From positions 64,001 through 97,961 of the forward strand of contig JBBHKE010001666.1 of NCBI GenBank assembly GCA_037447655.1: a stretch of 33,961 nucleotides of DNA, read 5' to 3'. The notes beneath the pieces were generated by a model that did no database searches, had not been told where the DNA came from, and saw nothing but the letters and a program-made list of their open reading frames with translations. Source of the DNA: Zygnema cylindricum. Lineage: Eukaryota > Streptophyta > Zygnematophyceae > Zygnematales > Zygnemataceae. Numbering within the stretch: position 1 is the first letter of the stretch; each line of letters starts with the position of its first letter. Below are positions 10,952-20,585 of this stretch, piece after piece. Both the position numbers and the translations under genes were made by a program.

Positions 10952-10995
10952 GTGAATACAGACAAAGTCTCCATTCCGTACGGTGCGTGGAGGTC

Positions 10996-11001
10996 CACGT
11001 G
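10996..11001. promoter_or_regulatory. G-box (CACGTG) upstream of the zinc-finger gene
   Basis: The core CACGTG sits in TCCACGTGGC about 330 bp before the start codon. Plant bZIP and bHLH factors bind this core. The functional assignment is inference from motif and position only. Confidence 0.35.
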
Positions 11002-11326
11002 GCACGCGGAGAACCGACGTACGACTTCAAAACGAATAAGAGAGGAATTTTGGGAGATTTCGCAGCAGCTTCCTCGTCCACCCCCCTCTCTCTCTCCGTT
11101 TTTTTTATACAAAAGGCGAAAAAAATTCCCTATCTCCCTCCAGAGAATTTCGGAAACTTACATCCTCCTCTTTTTTTTTTTATTCACCTCCGTTTTTTTT
11201 TTTTTTTTTTTGAAAAGGGATATACCTCAGTTTTCTCTTCAGTCCAATTATCCTCCCTCCCTCTCCCACCACCCCTTCCAGTCTTTCTCCCTCTCCCCAC
11301 CTCTGTCCCTCCCTCTCCTCTCCACC

Positions 11327-14176
11327 ATGCAAGACTCCTCCCCTTCACCTTCCCCTTCCCCCTCCCCCTTCCCCTCCCTCTCCCTCTCCCTCTCCCTCCA
11401 CCCCCCCCCTAAACGTATCCGTACCGATGACGTCAGCCTCCCTCCCTCCGACCCCTCCCCTGCCGCCACGTCAGCCTCCGAACGCGCCTACCTCCATGCG
11501 CTGACGTGGCAGAAGATGTCCTCCCTCGTGGGCCACGGAAGCATCCTGGAAGCTCACCTCCAAACCGCCCTCTCCCAGCTAAACGACAACCTGCGTGACG
11601 TCACGCCCCCTCTCTCCCACCGCCCCTCTCTCTCCCCCCTCCCCGCCGCCGCCGCCGCTGCCGCCTCCTCCCCCTGGGCGATGCTGACGTCAGCGGCCAA
11701 TCCCGAGGCTCCTTCGCACGTGCGAGCGGATTCCGAGCCAACCGCCGCCCTGCGGCTGCAGGCGCTGCTGCAGGGGATGGCGGCGGAAAAAGGGGCAGCC
11801 CAAAATTTTCGGGGGGCTGCCCGAGGATCTGCCACGTGTCACTCCACGGGAGGGGGAGGAGGGGGAGGAGGAGGAGGTGGGGGAGGGGAGAGGGGAGGCG
11901 AAGGGAGAGGAGAGGGAGGAGGAGGAAGAGGAGGAGGAGGAGAGGGGGGAGGATATTTTGCCCCGAGTGTACCTTCCGGAGGTGCCACTTGTCACACGTG
12001 TCACCAGGTTTTCCGTACACTCCAAGAACAGGTGGCACACCAATTGCTGAGTCACCACCACCCATCGGAACCTCTCCCTCTCCCTCTCCCCCTCTCCCCC
12101 AAAACGACAAATTCCCATACTGCTCCCGATTCCCGTAAAACGACAAATTTCCCACAAAACGACAAAATCTTGCTTCCTCTCCCTCGACCGTCGACGTCTC
12201 AATACGCCAAAAATCATCGTCATCCTCGCAGCCACGGCGCCCCCCATGCGCACGATAACACCATCAGTAGTACGAAAAATAATTGTACGGAATACAATCG
12301 TACGGAATACAATCGTACGGAATACAATCGTACGGCGGAGGATTTTGTTGCGGTCGTCGGTTCCCAAAACAATTCCGGCGAAAGTTTTCGCTCCAAAGTT
12401 TCTCGAAAACGCTCTCTCTCTCTCTCCCTCTCGTCCACGTCCGCCAGCAGCGCCAACCAGATTGCGGCTGGTGCCACGTCAGCAGGAAAAGGTGCCACGT
12501 CAGCTGGAGGGAGAGGTGCCACGTCAGCAAACAGTGAGTCTGACGTCAGCAGCTTCTCCTCCCACCGCCGGAAGTTGCCGCAAGTGGGCAACTTCCAGGA
12601 AGTTTCCTCCTTTGGGAAGTCAGGGGGAGGAGGGGGAGGAGGGAGAGGAGGGATAGGAGGAGGGATAGGAGGAGGAGGGAGAAATCAACCCCCTTTGAAC
12701 CCGTTGTCTGTCTCTGATTTATTTCAAAAGAATATTCCGATTTTAGGAGGGGCGAAAGGAGGAGGAGGAGAGAGAATAGGACAAAAAAGTACGGAAGAAG
12801 GAATCCAAGAATCTATGGCCGCCAACATTCGAGTGAAGATGGAGAATCTTTTAAAGATTCGGCCTTCCTGGTCTTCTCAGGCCATGGGGGGTCTCTCTCC
12901 CTCCTCCCCTAACAGCAGTCACGGAGCTCCCTCTCCCTCCTCCCCCCTCTCTCCCGTTTCCCCTCTCTCTCCCTTCGGATCCCACCTCCTCCAAACCCTC
13001 TCCCATGATGCCACGTGGCAGCAGTCGATTGGATCCGGAGCTGGTTTGGGATTCGGGTTCTCTCTCCCTCCTTCCTCTCTCCCCCCTCCCTCTGCCCCCT
13101 CTCCCTCTTCCCCCTATTCCTCTATCCCCCCTCCCCCCTCCAATATTGCCAAGGAAATTATGGAGGCCCTTTATACCCTCAACAAAAATGGGTCTATGGC
13201 AATTCCTCCCTCTACCCTTCCTCCTCCCCCTCCTCCCTCTCACCCTCCCTCTCATCCTCTCCCTCCCCCAACTTCTCACCCTTCCTCTCACTCTCCAGTT
13301 TTCGCCTCTCCCTCTACCCCTATGGAAGCTACTCCCTCTTCCCTTCCCTCCACCCCCCCTTTCCCTAATGACGCTTTCGCCGCGGCCCTCCTCACCGCCT
13401 CTTACGGAAACGGAAATGGAAACTCTATTTTTAACGGAAACAGTTTTTTTAACGGAAAAGACATTTTTAACGGAAATGGTATTTTCAACGGAAGCTCGAA
13501 CGGAAATGGGAATTTTAATGGAATCGGAAACGGAGACATACTTTTTAACGGAAACGGAGACAGACTTTTTAACGGAAACGGAAGCGGAAATTTGAATGGG
13601 AACAGGAAGAAAGACTTTTACAGAAACGGAAACAAAAAAATTACGTCTCAAACAATTTCTCCTTCGGACCTCCAAAAAATTTTAATCGACGCCTCGCGAC
13701 AAATGTCACAGGGGGGAGGAGGAGGAGGGAGTGGAGGGAATGGAGGGGTTGGAGGGAGAGAGGTGATGGGAGCTCCGAAACCGAGAGAGGGAGAAGGGGT
13801 GGGCTCTTTTTCCTCTCCCTCTTCCTCTCTCTCTTCGGCTTTGACTAAGCTGGGGAGTCAGGGGGTGGGGGGAGGGAGAGGGAAGCCTCCGGTGGAGGTG
13901 GTATCTGCCGCGGAAGAAATGTTACGCTCCGATCCCTCCTCTCGCGGGATTGGTCGAAATTTTAATACCGACAATGTAATTTTTTCCGGAAATTTCAATA
14001 ATTCCGGAAATTTTAACCCTCCCGGAAATTTTAATTCTGGAAATTTTAATTTTGGGAATTTGAATAATCTGGGAGTCGGAAATAATGTGGGAGGAAGTGG
14101 AGAGAATTTGAAGACTGGGGGTGGAGGGAGAGAGAGGGAGGAAGTGATGGAGTTGGATTTGAATCTCCGATTGTGA
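11327..14176 (+). CDS. C2H2 zinc-finger protein with C-terminal EAR motif (putative transcriptional repressor)
   Basis: Single-exon frame of 949 residues. The start is the first in-frame ATG (context TCCACCATGC). The preceding 340 bases contain no ATG, and the frame is open further upstream only through a GTG. Visible features in order: basic patch KRIR at 29-32; probable helical segment 51-91; poly-Gly run from about 173; one C2H2 finger with C222, C225, H238 and H243 (C-x2-C-x12-H-x4-H), lacking the plant QALGGH core; NRTEY repeats around 319-336; RKR at 360-362 followed by SLSLSLS; short helix-like segments at 497-518, 606-623, 776-795 and 854-873; Asn/Gly repeats of the FNGN type at about 693-764; LDLNLRL at 943-949. 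EAR motifs (LxLxL, DLN) recruit TOPLESS or SAP18-type corepressors in plants, so a nuclear repressor role is inferred. Linkers are Ser/Pro/Gly low complexity. I cannot match it to a named gene. The finger and EAR lying in one long frame argue that it is real. Confidence 0.75.
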   Translation: MQDSSPSPSPSPSPFPSLSLSLSLHPPPKRIRTDDVSLPPSDPSPAATSASERAYLHALTWQKMSSLVGHGSILEAHLQTALSQLNDNLRDVTPPLSHRPSLSPLPAAAAAAASSPWAMLTSAANPEAPSHVRADSEPTAALRLQALLQGMAAEKGAAQNFRGAARGSATCHSTGGGGGGGGGGGGGERGGEGRGEGGGGRGGGGEGGGYFAPSVPSGGATCHTCHQVFRTLQEQVAHQLLSHHHPSEPLPLPLPLSPKTTNSHTAPDSRKTTNFPQNDKILLPLPRPSTSQYAKNHRHPRSHGAPHAHDNTISSTKNNCTEYNRTEYNRTEYNRTAEDFVAVVGSQNNSGESFRSKVSRKRSLSLSLSSTSASSANQIAAGATSAGKGATSAGGRGATSANSESDVSSFSSHRRKLPQVGNFQEVSSFGKSGGGGGGGRGGIGGGIGGGGRNQPPLNPLSVSDLFQKNIPILGGAKGGGGERIGQKSTEEGIQESMAANIRVKMENLLKIRPSWSSQAMGGLSPSSPNSSHGAPSPSSPLSPVSPLSPFGSHLLQTLSHDATWQQSIGSGAGLGFGFSLPPSSLPPPSAPSPSSPYSSIPPPPSNIAKEIMEALYTLNKNGSMAIPPSTLPPPPPPSHPPSHPLPPPTSHPSSHSPVFASPSTPMEATPSSLPSTPPFPNDAFAAALLTASYGNGNGNSIFNGNSFFNGKDIFNGNGIFNGSSNGNGNFNGIGNGDILFNGNGDRLFNGNGSGNLNGNRKKDFYRNGNKKITSQTISPSDLQKILIDASRQMSQGGGGGGSGGNGGVGGREVMGAPKPREGEGVGSFSSPSSSLSSALTKLGSQGVGGGRGKPPVEVVSAAEEMLRSDPSSRGIGRNFNTDNVIFSGNFNNSGNFNPPGNFNSGNFNFGNLNNLGVGNNVGGSGENLKTGGGGREREEVMELDLNLRL
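11844..11955 (+). repeat. Homopurine G-rich tract in the coding region
   Basis: About 110 nearly pure purine bases made of GGGA/GGA units encode the Gly/Glu/Arg-rich segment before the zinc finger. Several runs of three or more G give G-quadruplex or triplex potential. Confidence 0.7.
12286..12335 (+). repeat. In-frame 15 bp tandem repeat
   Basis: Three perfect units of TACGGAATACAATCG (12286-12330) plus a partial fourth encode repeated NRTEY. A decayed unit precedes them at 12271-12285. Confidence 0.9.
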
Positions 14177-14902
14177 TTTTTTATTTTTTTTTGGACGGAA
14201 GTTTTGGACGGTTTTTTTTTGGATGGAAGTTTCTGAAAAGTAGTGTGGGATTTCTAGGGAGGGAGAGAAAGCGAGAAAGCGAGAGAGAGGGAGAGAGGGA
14301 GAGAGGGAGAGGGGGGTGTTTTTTTGTCTTTAATGAGAGGAGAGACAAGCAGGAAAGCCGGGCGGCCATCCGCTGTGACCGGCTCGGAGCTTTTCTCCTT
14401 GTCTCTTTTTTCCGGGCTGCCCGGAAAGCCTTTTTTTTTAACATTTTTTGGAAGATGATTTAGAAAACCTTTTTTGAGGTTTTTTTTTTGGGGATTTTAG
14501 GATAATGTATAGAGAGAGAGAGAAGGCAGTTTTTTTTTTTTTCTTGTACCATATATTACTTTTAAGAAACTAGAGGAAAGGTTTAGGGAGCGAAGAGATA
14601 GGAGAGGAGGAGAGTGGAGGGAAGGAGGGATTTGGAAGAACGGATAGGAAAATGGTTTTTTTTTTTTTTAGGGTTACAGTATTTTTAGTTCGAAAAAGAA
14701 AAAAAACTTCCTTCTTTTTGTATATTAGAAAAAAAATGTTCCTTTCTCAAGAGCTTCATAAATTTAAATTTCTATTTTTTATTCTTAACTTTTTTTTTTT
14801 TTTTTCCTTTCCTCTTTTGGTGTTTTTTTAATTCCTCTTACCCGTCGATTTGTTTGTTTATTCGTTTTTTTTTTTTCCCTTTTTTTTTTGCCTTTTTTGT
14901 TA

Positions 14903-14939
<37 letters not shown>

Positions 14940-15170
14940 CTTTTTTTTTTGGCCTTTTTTGTTTTCCTTTTTTTTTTTTTTTTTTTTCTTTTGCCTTTTG
15001 AAGTGTACAAGTTTTCGATACTATTTTTATTTTAAAAATTGTTTGTTACTGATTTATTTATTGTTTTATTTATTTAATTGTTTATTGATCGATTTATTTA
15101 TTGATAAATTGAATTATCTATTTATTTTTGCTCTGTAATGGGAGGGAGGGAAGGTGTCTGTTTTTCCTGC
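14177..15170 (+). other. 3' flank of the zinc-finger gene, purine and poly-T tracts
   Basis: A GA-rich microsatellite lies at about 14258-14312 and another at 14509-14523. Long poly-T runs cover 14785-15000, the longest around 14907-14939. It probably contains the 3' UTR, but I cannot fix a polyadenylation site. All long frames here are homopolymer artefacts. Confidence 0.5.
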
Positions 15171-15179
15171 CTCATAAAA

Positions 15180-15660
15180 AAAAGGAAAGTAAAAGAACAA
15201 AAAAAACAAAAAAAGGGAAAAAAAATGAGAAAATCTCGTTGTATCTATCCCTTCCCTAATTCGATACGCTGAAATACTGTTATTTTTTAGTCTTTTCTCT
15301 CATTAAAAAACATTTTTTTACAACAAATAGAAACACGGAGAATTCTTAGGTATCTGTCAAAATCGAAAACAATATAATATCAAAATAAAATTGAAAAAGT
15401 TTAAAATGCGACACTCACCGACAAAGCCGATAAAATATAGATATCGCGATAATTGCTCATAATCGACCCTTTTTTTTTTGAATGAAGGTAATAATAAAAT
15501 GTGATGCTCGCCATCAGATAGCTGAACTAAGCCCAGTTTAAACGTTTTTTAAATCCTGCAGACCTCTATTTAAACGTTATGAAACCCTGTTATATCCCTG
15601 TTTAAACGCTATATAAACGCTATTCAAATCCTCTGTAAAACCCTTTAAATCGCTAGTGTA
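15180..15660. other. AT-rich spacer
   Basis: I see no gene. Around 15535-15650 the phrase TTTAAACG(C/T)TAT recurs several times at short intervals. Confidence 0.45.
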
Positions 15661-15668
15661 GAACTGTA

Positions 15669-16208
15669 CAGCGTGAATCGTTATTAGTGTCAAATTTTAA
15701 ATAGTGTTGAAGAAAATTTACCGTAATTGATGCTAATTAAGAATTTGATTTTTTTCAAAAAAAAGGTGTATTCTAATTGTGGCGTTTATGCTAATTTGGG
15801 AACAGCAAAAATGGAATATTCGTCGTACGATTATATACATTAATATATGTATTCGTACAAAATATTAGAAATCGTACGCCGTCGCGAATCTAAAATATCC
15901 CTACATGCTATACTAATTTACGTGTCAGACTAATCACGTTTTTTTGAGCGCACGTTCCCATGCGTGCGCGTCTGATATAATTTATTTTTTGTAAATTTTC
16001 ACTTGAAAAGGTACAGTTATGTACGAACTGACATCGACCGTACACCATACTATTTATATTTTATTGTACTTTCGGGCTTTACTTTATTTTAGACGGTACC
16101 TTAATTAACATCAAGGAAAAATTAAAATCATGTATCCTATTTGAGAAAAAAAATCAAAATTTTAAGAACCCAAATTAGTGACTTTGACACTAATAACGAT
16201 TCGCGGTG
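15669..16208. mobile_element. Long TA-flanked MITE, 540 bp, complete
   Basis: The left end CAGCGTGAATCGTTATTAG and right end CTAATAACGATTCGCGGTG are inverted, and each is bordered by TA (15667-15668 and 16209-16210). The interior shares the CCGTACACCATACTATTTA block with 1-189 and 591-1094. It is non-coding. Confidence 0.7.
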
Positions 16209-16596
16209 TAGCTTTGCGCTATTTAAACGTTGCTTAAACGCCATCATGTATAAACATATTTTTATATCTTATAACACGCCTTTCTTAAAAAAGTTTGATG
16301 GTGAACCATCGGAGTACATAAGAACAAAAAAAGAGCGGCGAAAACGAAACTGGTAAAACATCAAAAATACGGGAGGCAGCCACACTATAAAACGGCAAAA
16401 AAGACTACAATGAGAAAAAAAGAAGATGTCTCCTTAACAACTCAGACCCATTACTACGTTTCCCCATCTCAAAAAAGACCATTAAAAAGCTTAAATCGAA
16501 CTCTTCTATAGTAGCAAATTTAACATGTGATTTTTTCTGTACAAAACAAACATAATTGCTCTTAACAAAAAAAAGGCCGTACGTACCAGAAAAAAA

Positions 16597-16678
16597 CCCA
16601 ATATATAATGATTTAAAAAAAAACCCAATGTATAATGATTTAAAAAAAAAACCCAATATATAATGATTTAAAAAAAAA
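16597..16678 (+). repeat. 27-28 bp tandem repeat, three units
   Basis: Units of CCCAATATATAATGATTT plus an A run start at 16597, 16624 and 16652. Unit length differs only in the A run. Confidence 0.85.
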
Positions 16679-16749
16679 CCCTAATATAGTAATATGTCAT
16701 ATCATTTTTATCATCCTCTCCAAAGTTTGAGGCAAATGTTTCATTTCAA

Positions 16750-16876
16750 CTTTTCTAAAACCGTACAATCGTACACCGTAACTTCTCTAGAACCGTGCGA
16801 GTATATACCGTACTTATTCTAAAACCATACGATATTATATCGTACTTATTTCAAAACCGTACTATCTTAAACCATA
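16750..16876 (+). repeat. Diverged 32 bp tandem repeat, about four units
   Basis: Units begin CTT(A/T)TCTAAAACCGTAC and end in a CCGTA-like phrase, with starts near 16750, 16782, 16813 and 16845. It is immediately upstream of the F5 element. Confidence 0.6.
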
Positions 16877-17373
16877 CAAAGAGCCGCCTTGGCGACCGCG
16901 GAATCCGTCCGATGAATTCTAAAACAGTAAAATGGACGTTATAAAATAGTCAACGGAATTTATATGAATTGAACCATAGTTCAAAAGTAGGCGTTTCTAT
17001 TGTAGGTCTTTTGTCGGCGCCTTCATCGTAAGTTGTGTTATGGGCTTTTCATGTGATCTTCTTAGATCGCTACTTTGATCAGCGACCGTCCGATCGTCCA
17101 AATCTGACGATAGTCCTATCGTAAGTTGTGTTATAGGCTTTTCATGTGATCTTCTTAGATCGCAACTTTGATCAGGGACCGTCTGATCGTCCGAATTTGA
17201 CGGTTTAAATAAGAAGTCGCTCAAAACTCACAGAAAAAAGATTTTTTGAACCGTTTTTTTTTTCAAATTTAGACATGACTTTTAATTCTCTATCGATCCA
17301 ATGTGAACTCAACCCTGTTACTATTTTATTTCATTTTGCGGCCAATACAATATGGGTCTTTGAAACTCTGAGT

Positions 17374-17782
17374 GCTCCATTGCCCATAGAAATCGCAGAT
17401 CCAAAAGAAGCTAATCTAGATAGTGCCGACTCCAAATTGATATAAACCGAAATGACTGACCCCTTGACAATCAAAAACCCATTATAGCTTCACCCCTGTG
17501 AAATAAGACTTTCTGTGTGCTCAACTCCACCACAGAATGCAAAGTTAGAATATGAGTTTGGACACATTCACCCACTTTGACTTTCCCTTAGAAATGTAGC
17601 CACCTTGGCAGGCAACAACTCTGACCGACTACACCCGTGTGTAGCCTGGACTCCCTTGAGTCCGCAGCAAAAAGAATCACTGAAAATGGTCAAGTAAATT
17701 GATATTTATGAATGGTCAAAGATGACCTTTTGTACAGGAGCTCTCTCAGAGAGATGATACTACCTACTAAATTTTCTAAGTC
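17374..17782 (+). repeat. Inverted duplication, left copy (inside F5)
   Basis: It is the reverse complement of 20872-21276 over about 400 bp with scattered differences. Both copies keep a short readable peptide, CVAWTPLS followed by QQKESL (17638-17682 here). I do not recognise the source protein. Confidence 0.65.
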
Positions 17783-18859
17783 CTATATCTCTCTAAAACT
17801 CTATCTACTGACGTACGGCACCAATCAAATTATTGTGTCGTACAGAAAAGTACATGTGCCGGTGTACTTTCTGTACAACCATTGTACGACATGGCCAAAA
17901 TGTCGACACATGTCATATCCGGATTTGTTCCCGTTATCTCCGGAGTTGACAGAAATTCAGGCAGAAGTTAGAAGGGAAAGATTGTGAGTTTGAGGTGATA
18001 GTGAATGAAAATCTTGGACCATGAAAGTAATACTATAAGTCTGAGATTCCCTATAGACACGTGGTCAAAAGTCTAATAAATGTTATGAATTGTACCAGGT
18101 CAGATATAGTAACTGGTATAGAAGTCTTTATTAGAACTTTGCGATTCCAAGAAAAAAAGATTGGGAAGTAGAAAAAAGTGTACCAAAGTGCTTAGTGTTG
18201 TCCATAGCCTATTTCAGCCATGGATTACTCACGGAAACACCCACAGACTACCTCAAAAACAGTTGTGTTTCAGACAGCACAGATTACTCCACAATTAACA
18301 GAATCACCTCAAACTGCACCAATATACATTATACCATATACACTGTAAACTCCCAAAGTTACAGCCAAATCCACGAAGGCACCTAGAAGATATACCCTCC
18401 AGAGTTTCCCACAAACAGCTGACAGCTTCACAAACTATCCACTTAGACCGCTCACAGAATCTTACACAGATATTGGAATACAATGAAACTTCACACACAT
18501 ATATATTCTATATCATAGAATAACTCCACAAAGTTTCATATGAAAGCACCAAACAGAGTGATCACACCAACAGGTCAAAGATGCAGAAAAAAGTCTGCCA
18601 TTGCTTTGATAAACTTGACTGCGATACATAAAATAATCTAAGTCCTGCAAGTTATACTCAGACTACTGAATGTACGGAGGCATACCAGCCGTATTGTATC
18701 TACTCTAATAAACTAATTAGTCAAAAGGACAAACCTATGTTTTACAAAATATTTACATCGCACTCTTCGTATGTCAGAAAACCAAGCTACCGCTAAGCAA
18801 CTACTAAGCTACCACTACCGTACAATCATCATTACTCGAAACCTATCCTATTTATATTA

Positions 18860-19010
18860 TCCGCAGCTGCGCTGGCTGCGCTTGTCCGTACGGATCATAA
18901 AAATAGCCCCAGCTGTGTTGACTTAACTGCTTCGCAGCTCCGCTGTACCGGCGACGCCTATTTCAATATTTTGTTTTGACATATCGGATCGCTTCGCGAT
19001 CCGCCATCCA
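18860..19010. repeat. GC-rich patch with short hairpins
   Basis: It contains GCAGCTGCGCTGGCTGCGC and TGCTTCGCAGCTCCGC phrases and a perfect 8 bp hairpin, CGGATCGC-TTC-GCGATCCG (18985-19003). The texture resembles small dispersed palindromes seen in some algal and organelle genomes and is unlike its AT-rich surroundings. Confidence 0.45.
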
Positions 19011-19643
19011 TTTGTTAGTGCCTGTTCACACCACTTTAATTATATTCGTACGTTCGCTCCACCAATCCGTGAATCTGTTCGAGCTTCTATATTAAATCCA
19101 CTTAGCAGTTATGCACAAAATGTCTCGTACGCACGAAACTAACTTTTCAGAACAACACATTGTACTATTCAAAACTGTATCTATGCATTACGTATCTATT
19201 TCCTGTTAATGACCTAGTCTACGTGTAACACATTAAATATTTGTCAAACCTATCATATCCCACTACTAATCATAGACTTACAGGTTAAAGGTAACGGTTA
19301 GTTTGACGCACGGTAGGTACCCGGATCAAATACTGGGTCCGTCTATCCTTTTAGGTAACTCTATCAAAATTTGCCTTCCTGTCCTCTTTGGACAGCCTAG
19401 GCAGCCATGGATCTAACTCCTCCTCAAGTCTTCAGTGACTGCAACAAGTGTGGGGACTTGAGTGAAGAGTTAGAGGCAAGCTGTCAGTGTCTCCTCTTTG
19501 CCTTTTATTTTACAATCTCTAGACCTAGAAAATACTTAAATTTTAACAGTCTTAAGGTTATATTGTATTTTTCGGGTACAATAGGCATATTGTATAGGTG
19601 TACTTTCACCTACTTTTCAACTATGATTTGAACCAATGTCAAC

Positions 19644-19867
19644 TACACCTTGAATCGCCATGTGATAATGTTTTTTTTTGCCACTTAAAACATCTTTTCT
19701 CCGTACACAAATGTCGGATTATATATCTGACGGCTGCGATTGAAAGATAAGATTCTCACCTTCCGATTGTCGGTCTCCATCTGACAATCTGACAAGTGTG
19801 TACGTAGAAAAGATTTTGTATAAGGCGAAAAAGATATTAACGCTACAGTAATAGCGATGCACGGTGT
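19644..19867. mobile_element. Fold-back MITE, GCCACTTAAAACA type, copy c
   Basis: It starts TACACCTTGAATCGCCATG, has the inner arm TTGCCACTTAAAACATC...CTCCGTACACA and the matching ACAAGTGTGTACGTAGAAAA arm, and ends GCGATGCACGGTGTG. It sits 18 bp to the right of the F5 end. Confidence 0.65.
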
Positions 19868-20399
19868 GTTGAAGATTTCCTACATAATCAAGGCACGTGT
19901 GAACGCTTTTGTCTTAGAGTGGCGCTCTATCAGGATTTTCTGTAATTGTACGACCAACATTACATGATGCTAAATTTTTAACGATGTTCTTTCGCGTCTG
20001 TAATCCACGTGCTCAGAAATGAGCGGTACCACGTAGGACAAGATCGTATGTTGAAAATCGTCAAATATTGTTTACACCGCCCAACTTCAACTCGAAATCT
20101 TCATTTGCATACCATGTACGTGCGGACCAGGTTGTACCACACAAATCTTTGCAAAATGCAAACGCTTGTCAGTGTCTGCTCATCTTTTTAGAATTTTGTT
20201 GAAATTTATGTATTTTCTAGGTCTATATTGGAAAAAATAGAGTGTTGGAAAAAGGTAATTAATAGTTCACTTCTATATTTTAGTTAGAATGAAAAGAGAG
20301 AGAAAGAGAGGACCAAAGGCAGGCCATGGCTGCTGCGTCATTTATAAGAAGGCAGAATAAATTAGAAGGAATTTTACTAGTTTTTGTAAAACAGTGCTT

Positions 20400-20466
20400 C
20401 TGGCCGGATTTGAATCGGGGTCTGCAGATGATTCAGTAGACCTACGCCTTATCCATTAAGGCACAA
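20400..20466 (-). pseudogene. Decayed tRNA-like (Arg-like) sequence or SINE head
   Basis: On the minus strand a TGCCTTAATGGATAAGGC phrase (A-box and D-arm) is followed about 37 bases later by GATTCAAATCC (B-box), the spacing of a tRNA gene. The D-arm resembles eukaryotic tRNA-Arg. The acceptor and T stems do not pair well and I cannot draw a clean anticodon arm, so it is not a functional tRNA. It may be the promoter head of a SINE. Confidence 0.45.
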
Positions 20467-20585
20467 ACGAAACGATGCACATGACATGTTTTACGCATAT
20501 ATATTTATTGATCTAAAGGACTAATTCGCAGCAGACTAACGAAAACATGCATTAATCAATTCATGCATGGAAGCGAATCGAGCCG

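Larger units (their letters stand above)
11428..13018. promoter_or_regulatory. Cluster of ACGT-core motifs inside the coding exon
   Basis: TGACGTCA occurs at 11428, 11596, 11685 and 12541. CCACGTCA occurs at 11466, 12474, 12495 and 12519. TGACGTGG lies at 11502. CACGTG lies at 11717, 11833, 11995 and 13013. These are canonical bZIP cores (C-box, G-box, hybrids). Three of the copies lie in an in-frame GGTGCCACGTCAGC repeat that encodes GATSA. Binding is not shown by sequence alone. Confidence 0.35.
16975..19625 (+). mobile_element. F5: 2.65 kb terminal-inverted-repeat transposon, hAT-like
   Basis: The left end is CATAGTTCAAAAGTAGG and the right end is CCTACTTTTCAACTATG (one mismatch when inverted). 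The flanks AATTGAAC (16967-16974) and ATTTGAAC (19626-19633) match at 7 of 8 bases, which with the CATAG start suggests hAT. A 93 bp segment is tandemly duplicated near the left end (17025 and 17118). The interior contains frames broken by stops, including a segment (17374-17782) repeated in inverted orientation at 20872-21276. No transposase domain is recognisable. The element at 27624-27987 is a deletion derivative of this family. Confidence 0.65.

Noticed and set aside
10952-11326. Extension of the zinc-finger frame upstream to 10952
   Set aside because: The upstream part starts at a GTG, contains no ATG and reads as translated pyrimidine tracts. The first in-frame ATG is 11327.
11248-13675. 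Long minus-strand and alternate-frame open readings, up to 274 codons
   Set aside because: They are shadows of the low-complexity coding strand (Arg/Glu/Gly repeats opposite Ser/Pro repeats) and lack independent motifs.
14850-15138. Phe-rich frames of 61 and 94 codons
   Set aside because: They are translations of poly-T tracts.
18195-18386. 63-codon Ser/Thr-rich frame inside F5
   Set aside because: It is short, compositionally biased and without homologues in the window. Alternative frames over the same stretch are equally open.
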